A stretch of DNA of 64,000 nt, taken from positions 37,101-101,100 of the forward strand of contig JAJYZF010000003.1 in NCBI GenBank assembly GCA_021800165.1, in the 5' to 3' direction. Source of the DNA: Planctomycetota bacterium. Its GTDB lineage: Bacteria; Planctomycetota; Phycisphaerae; WQYP01. A program made the translations under genes and the position numbers. Shown piece by piece: positions 27,649 to 34,746 of this stretch. The notes under the pieces were generated by a model. The model made no database searches, was not told where the DNA came from, and worked only from the letters and a program-made list of their open reading frames with translations. Within the stretch, counting starts at the first letter, position 1, and each line of letters begins with the position of its first letter.

Positions 27649-28662
27649 TTATAGGCCGGCTGTCGGCTTTGCCCGCAACCGGTACACCAGCCAGGAACCC
27701 AGCCACACCGCCGCAGTCAACACCACAAACCCGGCACCAACCAACACAAAGTGATTGTTGATAATGGCCACCCAGGATTGAGTCTGCGGTGAGAACATTC
27801 CCCAGATTTCAATGAGGCCGATCCCTATGGCCATGACAATCGTGGTCAAGGTCATGGCGGCATTGTAGTATCTGGCACCACGCGGCGTGGTAAGCGCCCA
27901 GTTGCACGCGGAAAGAATGAGAATATTATCCAGGGAATCGACCAGACTCATGCCGGCGGCAAAGAGCAGCGGGAACAAAAGACAATACCAGAAGGGCATG
28001 CCCTGTGATGCCGTGCCGGCGGAAATAATCAAAATCGCCACTTCGCTGGCGGTATCAAAACCCAAACCAAATAGAAATCCCACCACAAACATCTTCCAGT
28101 TGGTGTCCACCAACTTCAAGACCGGCCCCAACAGGGGAGTCAATAATCCGCCGGAAACGACCGTCTGGGCATCGTGGACGTCTTGGGCATTTTTCCAGTC
28201 GCGGCGTTCTTTGTGCTGCGTCCAGGAATGATACAATCCCCAAAAATTCGCGCCGCCCACCGCCAACAGCAGTGCTGCGGAAACCACACCGCCAAAAACC
28301 GTTCCAAATTTCAACAGGCCGGAAAGCGAGTGGCTTACGCGGTTGACGCTGAGAATCAACAGCAAAGACAGCCCCACCACCACGGTGGAATGGCCCAGCG
28401 AAAACATCAATCCGACCGAAATTCTTTTTTTTCCCGCGGTGAGCAACCGACGGGTCACGCCGTCAATGGCGGCAATATGATCGGCATCCAGCGCATGGCG
28501 AAGCCCAAAAACATAGGCAGTTGCAGCCAGCGCCAGCAGTGCCGGGTGGTTATGAAATACCAGCGCCACAAGCACCCACAAGCCCAGGCTCCAAAGGGCC
28601 AGCACAGCCAGCAGCCATAAGCCGGCCGCCTTTACGCCGCGTTTCCGCTGGATCACATACAT
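27649..28662 (-). CDS. NiCoT family nickel/cobalt transporter
   Basis: A 337-residue polytopic membrane protein. The NiCoT signature lies in helix II: FGLRHALDADHIAAIDGVTR (R-H-A-x-D-A-D-H-I), followed by GLMFSLGHSTVVVG and later LGFDTASEVAIL. These residues coordinate Ni2+ or Co2+ during uptake. ATG at 28660-28662 has AGGAG about 7 nt upstream; the frame stays open to 28731. It is convergent with the RACo gene and could supply cobalt for corrinoid or nickel for a hydrogenase-type enzyme. Metal preference cannot be read reliably from sequence. Confidence 0.92.
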   Translation of the reverse strand: MYVIQRKRGVKAAGLWLLAVLALWSLGLWVLVALVFHNHPALLALAATAYVFGLRHALDADHIAAIDGVTRRLLTAGKKRISVGLMFSLGHSTVVVGLSLLLILSVNRVSHSLSGLLKFGTVFGGVVSAALLLAVGGANFWGLYHSWTQHKERRDWKNAQDVHDAQTVVSGGLLTPLLGPVLKLVDTNWKMFVVGFLFGLGFDTASEVAILIISAGTASQGMPFWYCLLFPLLFAAGMSLVDSLDNILILSACNWALTTPRGARYYNAAMTLTTIVMAIGIGLIEIWGMFSPQTQSWVAIINNHFVLVGAGFVVLTAAVWLGSWLVYRLRAKPTAGL

Positions 28663-28772
28663 GGCGCTTCTCCTGATCGCCTGGAGCACAGGTATTGGCG
28701 TTAGCTCGGCCACACGGCGGTCACCGTACACCTACGACCGGCACCGACGAGAGCCGCCCTGCTCCGGACGGA

Positions 28773-31391
28773 CTATTGCCCCTCCAGATGCTTTTCTATT
28801 TCCACCATGGCCCGCGTTTCGTGTTTGGAACGATAGACCGCCCAGGCAATAATCACGATGGAGATAACCCCAATGGTTGGTGCAATCCAAGGATGGGAGC
28901 TTAACTGATTAATGGCACCCGAGGGCAGGTAGGTTGCCTCGGTTTTCCACAGCGACGCATCAAATGGCAATACCAACGGTACCGCCAGCAGTGCCACCAT
29001 ATTCATCACCTTCAGCAGAGGGTTAATGGCGGGGCCGGCGGTATCCTTGAGCGGATCGCCAACCGTATCGCCGGTAACCGCGGCTTTGTGCCGCTCGGAT
29101 CCTTTGCCTTTGTTTTCGGAAGGGTTGCGTGGTTCATCTTCGATGGTTTTTTTGGCGTTATCCCACGCCCCACCGGCATTGGCCATAAATACCGCCATCA
29201 ATTGGCCGGACAAAATCGCTCCCGCTAAAAATCCGGCTAAAGCCACCACCCCCAGCAAAAACCCGACCAGCAAAGGCGAAAGAATGGCCAGAAATCCCGG
29301 ACCAATCAATTCGCGCTGGGCCGTGGACGTGCAGATATGCACCACGCGACCATAGTCGGGTTTCTTTTCACCGCTCCATATTTTTGCATCACGAAACTGC
29401 AAACGGCATTCCTTGACGATTAAAAATGCGGCCCGCCCCACCGCCCGAATGGTCATGGAACTAAATAAAAATGGAACGGCCCCACCCAGCAGCAATCCCA
29501 CCAACAGCTTAGGATTGGCCACCGTCATAATACCAGACACCGCCCGATATGCCGCCTCGGCGACACGGGCGTGATCGGACTTGCCCCCGGTGGCCACCAG
29601 CGTGATAAACGCCGCAAACAAACTGATGGCTGCAATCACGGCCGAACCGATGGCGATGCCTTTGGTAAGCGCTTTGGTGGTATTGCCGGTGGCATCGAGG
29701 TCGGCCAGCACTTGGCGGGCTCGAGTGTAGTTGGCTTCACCCATCTCTGCGCGATCATAGCCCATTTCGCCGATACCGTTGGCGTTGTCCGCCACCGGCC
29801 CAAATACATCCATACTCAAGGTGTTGCCGGCCAGTGTAAGCATACCAATACCCGTCATGGAGATACCATAAGCCACGAAAATAGGATTGGTCCCCATGAA
29901 GATCAGGCTGCTGGCGGTGACGCAGCACGCAATGATGACAATAGCACTCACCGAGCTTTCCATTCCCACCGACAATCCGGTGATGATGTTGGTAGCCGAG
30001 CCGGTGGCGCAGGACTTAACCATTGAATCCACCGGAGGCTCGTGGGTACCGGTGAAGTATTCTGTGGATAAATTCAAAGTGAGGGCCAGGATAATACCCA
30101 CCAACGTGGCCTCGGCCGGACGCATATCCAGGCCATGAATGCCAAAGTTGGCCCACCACGGAGAACCGTTAACAAGCGCACTCAAACCCGCTACGTGCGC
30201 GATGGCTGCGGCATTAAACCGCAGATACCAAAACCCGACCGCCAGAAAACCCACGGTGCTAAGCACCGCCCCGAGGCGATAACCGCGGTTAATGGCTCCC
30301 ATGGCTGCCGCATCGTTGCCGGTACTGGAGGCGCGAACACTGAAGGTGGCAATCATATCCGAACACACGCCCACGCCACGGACCAACAGCGGAAAAATCA
30401 TGCCGATATGGCCGAAGCTGGCCCAGCCCAAAATCATGGCCGCAACCATGGTGACTTCATAGCTTTCAAAAATATCCGCGGCCATGCCCGCACAGTCGCC
30501 GACATTGTCGCCGACATTGTCCGCGATGGTGGCAGCATTTCGTGGATCATCTTCCGGAATATCCTTTTCCACCTTGCCCACCAGATCCGCCCCAACATCC
30601 GCCGCCTTGGTATAAATTCCACCCCCCACCCGCATGAATAACGCCAGCAGAGTGCCGCCGAAACCAAAACCAAGCAGGGCCTCCGGAGCACGGTTACCGA
30701 AATACATAAAGATCGTGGTAGCGCCGATCAATCCCAGTCCATCGTTGAGCATGCCCGTAACCGTGCCGGTGCGATAGCCGAGCTGCAGCGCTTTGCCGAA
30801 TCCTTGCGGAGCCGCCGCCGCCACCGCCAGGTTGCCTTCCGTTGCCATCAACATGCCGACGGTCCCCACCGCCATTGAAAAAAGCGATCCCATAAGGAAG
30901 GCAATACCACGCCCAAACGGCAAATTCCATCCCGCGGCACTGGTCCAACTGGCGGTGGCCACCAGCACCACGGCAATGAGTCCGATCAGCGGAAGCAAGG
31001 TTCGCCGCTGCCGGCCCAGGTACGCGATCGAGCCTTGCCGTATAGCCAACGCCACCTCCTGCATTTTGGCGGTACCGCGATCCGCTCGCTTAATCAAACG
31101 GATTAAAAAAGCCGCATAGCACAAACCGGCGATTGCGATGAGCAACACCATGATCAAGGCAATGCGTTCCGGCACGGTGAAACTGGAGGTATACAGAAAA
31201 CCGAAAGGATGAAATACGCCAGTGGTGGTCCGAGCGGACTGGTTGATGACCCCGCCTTTTATAAACGGGTACTCATGTTGGGTAATGCCGATATAAATGG
31301 TCAGAAATCCGGCCAGTACGAAGGCCATCACAGTACTTTTGGCGTGGCCCAAGAAAAACTTTTTCCACTCGTTGACGCTGGTAAAGGTCAT
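28773..31391 (-). CDS. hppA: Membrane-bound ion-pumping pyrophosphatase (K+-independent type)
   Basis: An 872-residue protein with about 16 transmembrane segments, hydrolysing pyrophosphate to pump H+ across the membrane. Catalytic motifs are KAADVGADLVGKVEKDIPED, NAATIADNVGDNVGDCAGM and the C-terminal GDTVGDPLKDTAGPAINPLL. At the K+-dependence site the sequence reads GNTTKALTKG, i.e. Lys and Thr where K+-dependent enzymes have Ala and Gly, so it should be K+-independent. ATG at 31389-31391 has AAGGAG 8 nt upstream; the longer frame to 31502 lacks support. Neighbours are the NiCoT gene downstream and, divergently, the sulfur/Hdr cluster. Confidence 0.95.
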   Translation of the reverse strand: MTFTSVNEWKKFFLGHAKSTVMAFVLAGFLTIYIGITQHEYPFIKGGVINQSARTTTGVFHPFGFLYTSSFTVPERIALIMVLLIAIAGLCYAAFLIRLIKRADRGTAKMQEVALAIRQGSIAYLGRQRRTLLPLIGLIAVVLVATASWTSAAGWNLPFGRGIAFLMGSLFSMAVGTVGMLMATEGNLAVAAAAPQGFGKALQLGYRTGTVTGMLNDGLGLIGATTIFMYFGNRAPEALLGFGFGGTLLALFMRVGGGIYTKAADVGADLVGKVEKDIPEDDPRNAATIADNVGDNVGDCAGMAADIFESYEVTMVAAMILGWASFGHIGMIFPLLVRGVGVCSDMIATFSVRASSTGNDAAAMGAINRGYRLGAVLSTVGFLAVGFWYLRFNAAAIAHVAGLSALVNGSPWWANFGIHGLDMRPAEATLVGIILALTLNLSTEYFTGTHEPPVDSMVKSCATGSATNIITGLSVGMESSVSAIVIIACCVTASSLIFMGTNPIFVAYGISMTGIGMLTLAGNTLSMDVFGPVADNANGIGEMGYDRAEMGEANYTRARQVLADLDATGNTTKALTKGIAIGSAVIAAISLFAAFITLVATGGKSDHARVAEAAYRAVSGIMTVANPKLLVGLLLGGAVPFLFSSMTIRAVGRAAFLIVKECRLQFRDAKIWSGEKKPDYGRVVHICTSTAQRELIGPGFLAILSPLLVGFLLGVVALAGFLAGAILSGQLMAVFMANAGGAWDNAKKTIEDEPRNPSENKGKGSERHKAAVTGDTVGDPLKDTAGPAINPLLKVMNMVALLAVPLVLPFDASLWKTEATYLPSGAINQLSSHPWIAPTIGVISIVIIAWAVYRSKHETRAMVEIEKHLEGQ

Positions 31392-31909
31392 ATCCGGTCT
31401 CCTTATTTTTATGCCGACCGCAACGTGAGAGGCAGTCGGCCTATCACCGTGCGTATTATTGCGCCTGGGCCAAAGCCGAGGCGCAATGTCACACGCACTC
31501 ACCTACTTCTAGGGTTAAGCCGAAATCGTGTCAATATCTGCTGGCGGTGTGCCGGCCAGCGAAAATTCACCCCGACACCGTGTCTTTCACCCCGGCACCA
31601 GAGCCTGCACGCCGAAGGCCACGTGTGGAGATAGCAGTGTGCGCCTGCCACGGACGCGCTGCGGTTCGGGCCCGCCTCGCGTCTGGGGATGAACCGGTAA
31701 TGTGTCCCGGCCGATGCGGTAATGAGGCCAATACCCTTGCCAGCACGAGCGATCCGCGACATCGACCACCGACATTGAACATACGTATTGATCTCTTGGT
31801 GGCCTTGGACCCACGGAACGGTTCGCCTGCCCACCTGTGTGGAAACGATTCGTGGTGCTCTGCGCCAAGGCCCGCGCCAACCCCGGTTAACGCGTGCGCT
31901 TTAGGAAAT

Positions 31910-31932
31910 TTACCTATTATCAATAAGGGTAA
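31910..31932. promoter_or_regulatory. Imperfect dyad upstream of arsR-type gene
   Basis: TTACC-TATT (31910-31918) is matched on the other side by AATA (31922-31925) and GGTAA (31928-31932), with two extra bases in the right arm. It lies just upstream of a better inverted repeat and could be a weaker operator site or chance. Confidence 0.3.
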
Positions 31933-31935
31933 GAA

Positions 31936-31966
31936 CCTATATGACATCCGGTAATTGTCCTATAGG
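31936..31966. promoter_or_regulatory. Inverted repeat, candidate operator of the Hdr/sulfur cluster
   Basis: CCTATATGAC at 31936-31945 and GTCCTATAGG at 31957-31966 are complementary at 9 of 10 positions around an 11-bp centre. ArsR-family repressors commonly bind such AT-rich dyads in their own promoter, and an ArsR-type gene starts about 105-145 bp downstream. Binding by that protein is an inference. Confidence 0.5.
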
Positions 31967-32070
31967 CATGGCCCAGGTGTTTCGGCGATACTAATTCCTG
32001 TGCAGTGGCAGATACCAGCATGGTGCGGTGTCGGCCACATGTAGTTGCGTGGTTTCGCAATTACAGGCCA

Positions 32071-32526
32071 ATGCAACTGATGAAGATGGAGTTGCTGATG
32101 TTAGTCCGGATGAATGATGAGCTGTGCGGATTGATGGGCGGGTTTTTCTCGCTGCTGGCCCATCCGACCAGAATCCGGATATTCTGCGCTCTCCAGCATG
32201 GCCCGCAAACGGTTTCAGTATTGGCAGAGAAATCCCAGATTACACTACCCAATGCTTCCCAACATCTGCGAGTTATGCGACAAAACGGAGCGTTGACCAG
32301 TGAGAAGCGTGGCCAGCACGTTTTTTATCAGATTGCGGATCCCCGGTTTCTTCAGGCTGCCGAAATGATTCGCGACGCCTTGGTTGAAAGGGTGCAAGGC
32401 CAGGCCCGCCGGGCGGCCCGTGGTACCGCGTACCACAAGGCCCAGCCACCACGACATTCCATGCCCGCGGTGACAACCAACGCCGGCGACGAACGAAATA
32501 GTGATCGTGTATTACCACTTTTATAG
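32071..32526 (+). CDS. ArsR family winged-helix regulator
   Basis: About 151 residues from ATG 32071; ATGs at 32080 and 32110 are equally possible because no strong ribosome-binding site marks one. The core GFFSLLAHPTRIRIFCALQ, HGPQTVSVLAEKSQITLPNA, SQHLRVMRQNGALTSEKRGQ, HVFYQIADPRF is a standard ArsR winged helix. No CxC metal motif is present in the recognition region. A Cys in RIFCAL occupies about the place of the first reactive Cys of persulfide sensors such as SqrR/BigR, but I see no second Cys in the C-terminal helix. It heads the TusA-MvhD-HdrA-QmoC-DsrE cluster, which suggests sulfur or redox control; the C-terminal tail is unstructured. Confidence 0.88.
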   Translation: MQLMKMELLMLVRMNDELCGLMGGFFSLLAHPTRIRIFCALQHGPQTVSVLAEKSQITLPNASQHLRVMRQNGALTSEKRGQHVFYQIADPRFLQAAEMIRDALVERVQGQARRAARGTAYHKAQPPRHSMPAVTTNAGDERNSDRVLPLL

Positions 32527-32540
32527 AAGGAGTTCTTATT

Positions 32541-32795
32541 ATGACCACCGAAGAGTTAACCGCCATAACCCCGGACAAGGTAATTGATGCCCGAGGCACC
32601 GCCTGCCCAGGTCCGCTGCTGGAAGCTAAAAAGGGCATTGGTGCGGTAAAAGTAAGCCAGATCATTGAAATTAAATCCAACGATCAAGGCTCGCGTAAAG
32701 ACATCAGTGCCTGGTCGGGCAAAATCGGCCATGAATTTCTAGGTTTTATCGAAGCAGATGGCCACGACCGGCTGTTTGTACGCCGCAAAAAATAA
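32541..32795 (+). CDS. tusA: TusA family sulfurtransferase/sulfur carrier
   Basis: An 84-residue protein, the standard TusA/SirA/YeeD size. The motif DARGTACPGPLLEAKKGI contains the active CPxP cysteine C22, which carries persulfide sulfur. The remaining IEIKSNDQGSRKDISAWSGK matches the beta/alpha fold. AAGGAG lies about 8 nt before the ATG and the gene follows the ArsR stop after 14 bp, so it is co-transcribed. In sulfur-oxidising and sulfate-reducing microbes TusA proteins pass sulfur between DsrE-type proteins and redox enzymes. Here a DsrE2 is encoded at the other end of the same cluster. Confidence 0.93.
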   Translation: MTTEELTAITPDKVIDARGTACPGPLLEAKKGIGAVKVSQIIEIKSNDQGSRKDISAWSGKIGHEFLGFIEADGHDRLFVRRKK

Positions 32796-32836
32796 CAGCG
32801 GTCTTGGCTTAAATCCCGGCAATATCGAGGTGCTGT

Positions 32837-33325
32837 ATGGTCGCCGCGTTTACCCCAAAAATTCTGGTTTTAGCCACGGAGCGCTGCGCGTATCCCGGAG
32901 CAGATGCCGTGGGCAAAGCCCATCTGGAATACGGTTCCAACATTGACGTGCTGCGGGTGCCATCCCCAGTTCTGTTTCCGATGGACTTTTATCTACGCTG
33001 CTACGCGCGGGGAATAGATGGCATATTGATCGCGGCCTGCGGGTCCGACTGCCCCTATCGAGGCGCTTACGATCGTCTGGCCGGGCGCATTGATAAACTT
33101 ACGGCCGTGATGAAACGTGAGGGGCTGGAAATACAGCGCATTCGCCTCACCGCCATCTGCACCGTTTGTATCAAGGCGTATCTCAAGGAAGTTGGCGAGC
33201 TTAATGATAAATTACTCAAGTTAGGCCCGGTAGATCGCGCCAAGGCCGCCACAATTGAGCAAATATGCCGACGGGAACTACGAACTCCTGGAGCAGTAGC
33301 CAAAGTTCAACCCGTCAGCGCATGA
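32837..33325 (+). CDS. MvhD/FlpD-like iron-sulfur electron-transfer subunit
   Basis: A 162-residue stand-alone protein of the MvhD family, which passes electrons from a hydrogenase or dehydrogenase to HdrA through a [2Fe-2S] cluster. Recognisable parts are ERCAYPGADAVGKAHLEYG, RGIDGILIAACGSDCPYRGA and GLEIQRIRL. Cysteines are C17, C55, C68, C72, C108 and C111. Compared with what I remember of canonical MvhD, the first Cys of the N-terminal pair and the Cys after the third strand are missing, while a C-terminal CTVC is present, so cluster ligation may differ. GAGGTG precedes the ATG. In Qmo complexes this domain is fused to the C-terminus of QmoB; here it is separate and upstream of both HdrA genes. 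Confidence 0.83.
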   Translation: MVAAFTPKILVLATERCAYPGADAVGKAHLEYGSNIDVLRVPSPVLFPMDFYLRCYARGIDGILIAACGSDCPYRGAYDRLAGRIDKLTAVMKREGLEIQRIRLTAICTVCIKAYLKEVGELNDKLLKLGPVDRAKAATIEQICRRELRTPGAVAKVQPVSA

Positions 33326-33340
33326 TGAAAGGTGCATGTC

Positions 33341-34735
33341 ATGGTAGCAATGGAAAAGCAAATTCATACCGATGTACTGGTGGTTGGCGGCGGCATCGCC
33401 GGAATTCAGTCCGCTTTGGACATGGCGGATCAGGGATTTAAGGTCATCATCGTAGAGCGACAGTCCAGCATCGGCGGGCAGATGATCGCGTTAAGCAAAG
33501 TCTTTCCCACGTTGGATTGTGCCAGTTGCATCACCACACCCAAAATGTCGGCCGCGGCCCATCATCCCAACATTCAGATAATGGTCAATACCGAAGTCAA
33601 CGCGCTGAAAACAGTTGGTACCGGACAACAAGTGACCGTGACCCGCAAGGCAACGTACGTGGACCCGGAAAAGTGTATTGGTTGCCGCCTTTGTGAATAC
33701 GCCTGCGAAATCGAATATCCCGATCCATTTGAACTGGGATTGGGGGCCATACGGGCCATTGCCATTCCCTTTACCAACGCCATTCCCCAAAAAGCGGTGC
33801 TGAACCCGGATTACTGCACCACCTGCGGACTCTGCGCCCGGGCCTGCCCGACGGACGCTATCGATTATGCACAGGAGCCGCAAACCTTTACCATCCAGGC
33901 TGATACGGTGATCGTGGCTTCCGGTTTTGCGCTCAACAGCCTGCAGGTGAAGCCTCAATACAATGCAGCGCAAAGTAAAAACGTCATTTCACCATTGACC
34001 ATGGAACGTCTGCTGGCCCCACACGCCCCTTATGGACGCGTACTGCGGCCGTCGGACGGCAAAGTTCCCGGTTCCATCGCCTTTGTGCAATGTGCCGGCT
34101 CGCGTGACGAAACGATCGGCGTGCCCTATTGTTCGCGCGTTTGCTGCATGTACGCCATCAAGCAGGCCATGCTGCTTTCCGGAGCCTTGCCCATGGCGGA
34201 TATCACCATTTACTACATGGATATCCGGGCCTTTGGAAAAGGCTACGAGCAGTTCTATCAAAATGCCAAAGCCATGGGCATTAACTTCGTGCGGGGGAAA
34301 GTTGCCCTTATTGAGTCTGCTCCCAATGACGATATGCTGCTGCACGTCGAATACACTGAAGAGGCGGTGAATCCATGTCGCAAGCAACGCCATGATCTGG
34401 TCGTATTGGCGCAGGGCATGTTGCCGCAGTGGAATGTCTCTGAGCACTCAGCGCTGCAACGCGGCCCGGACGGTTTTGTGGCCTCGCCCGATATCATCAA
34501 TCCCAGCGCCACCAATCTGCCGGGTGTCTTCGCCGCCGGGACCGCGCTGGGGCCGAAAGACATTGTGGACACCATCACCGAATCCGGAGCCGCGGCCATG
34601 GCCGCGCGCCGTTATTTGCATCGGCAAAACAGCGACGACAACCAGAGCCTTCCGCACAATACGGCGGTGGTGCACCTGATGCAGCGGACTGCGACGGAAG
34701 CCCACGCTGACCAGGCCGCCCAAGCCAGGCTTTGA
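33341..34735 (+). CDS. HdrA/QmoA-like flavoprotein with inserted ferredoxin domain
   Basis: A 464-residue FAD protein. The dinucleotide fold is LVVGGGIAGIQSALDMA (G16-G21), then a CxxC in TLDCASCITTPKM (C60, C63) conserved in HdrA. An inserted two-cluster ferredoxin domain follows: CIGCRLCEYAC (C112/115/118/122) and CTTCGLCARACP (C159/162/165/169). Further FAD motifs are VASGFAL and GVFAAGTALGPKDI. It lacks the N-terminal HdrA domain and the C-terminal ferredoxin of methanogen HdrA. ATG 33341 is chosen for AAAGG 8 nt upstream; GTG 33332 is in frame. It is co-transcribed with MvhD (15-bp gap) and the next HdrA. Inferred role: cytoplasmic electron hub, possibly bifurcating. Confidence 0.88.
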   Translation: MVAMEKQIHTDVLVVGGGIAGIQSALDMADQGFKVIIVERQSSIGGQMIALSKVFPTLDCASCITTPKMSAAAHHPNIQIMVNTEVNALKTVGTGQQVTVTRKATYVDPEKCIGCRLCEYACEIEYPDPFELGLGAIRAIAIPFTNAIPQKAVLNPDYCTTCGLCARACPTDAIDYAQEPQTFTIQADTVIVASGFALNSLQVKPQYNAAQSKNVISPLTMERLLAPHAPYGRVLRPSDGKVPGSIAFVQCAGSRDETIGVPYCSRVCCMYAIKQAMLLSGALPMADITIYYMDIRAFGKGYEQFYQNAKAMGINFVRGKVALIESAPNDDMLLHVEYTEEAVNPCRKQRHDLVVLAQGMLPQWNVSEHSALQRGPDGFVASPDIINPSATNLPGVFAAGTALGPKDIVDTITESGAAAMAARRYLHRQNSDDNQSLPHNTAVVHLMQRTATEAHADQAAQARL

Positions 34736-34746
34736 AAGGAGATGCG

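Larger units (their letters stand above)
31392..32070. other. Divergent intergenic region between hppA and the Hdr/sulfur cluster
   Basis: This 679-bp region has no convincing gene; open frames on both strands (for example 31547-31954 plus and 31567-31947 minus) overlap each other, are Arg/Pro-rich and lack ribosome-binding sites. Its right end is more AT-rich and holds two dyad-symmetric sequences listed separately, which I take as the control region of the ArsR-led cluster. No RNA gene was recognised. Confidence 0.45.

Noticed and set aside
31547..31954. Overlapping open frames on both strands in the hppA/ArsR intergenic region
   Set aside because: Mutually overlapping, Arg/Pro-rich, without start signals; more consistent with non-coding GC-rich sequence.
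34732..34746. TTG at 34732 as the start of HdrA-2
   Set aside because: It overlaps the previous stop and would place AAAGGAG inside the coding region; ATG 34747 has that site at correct spacing.
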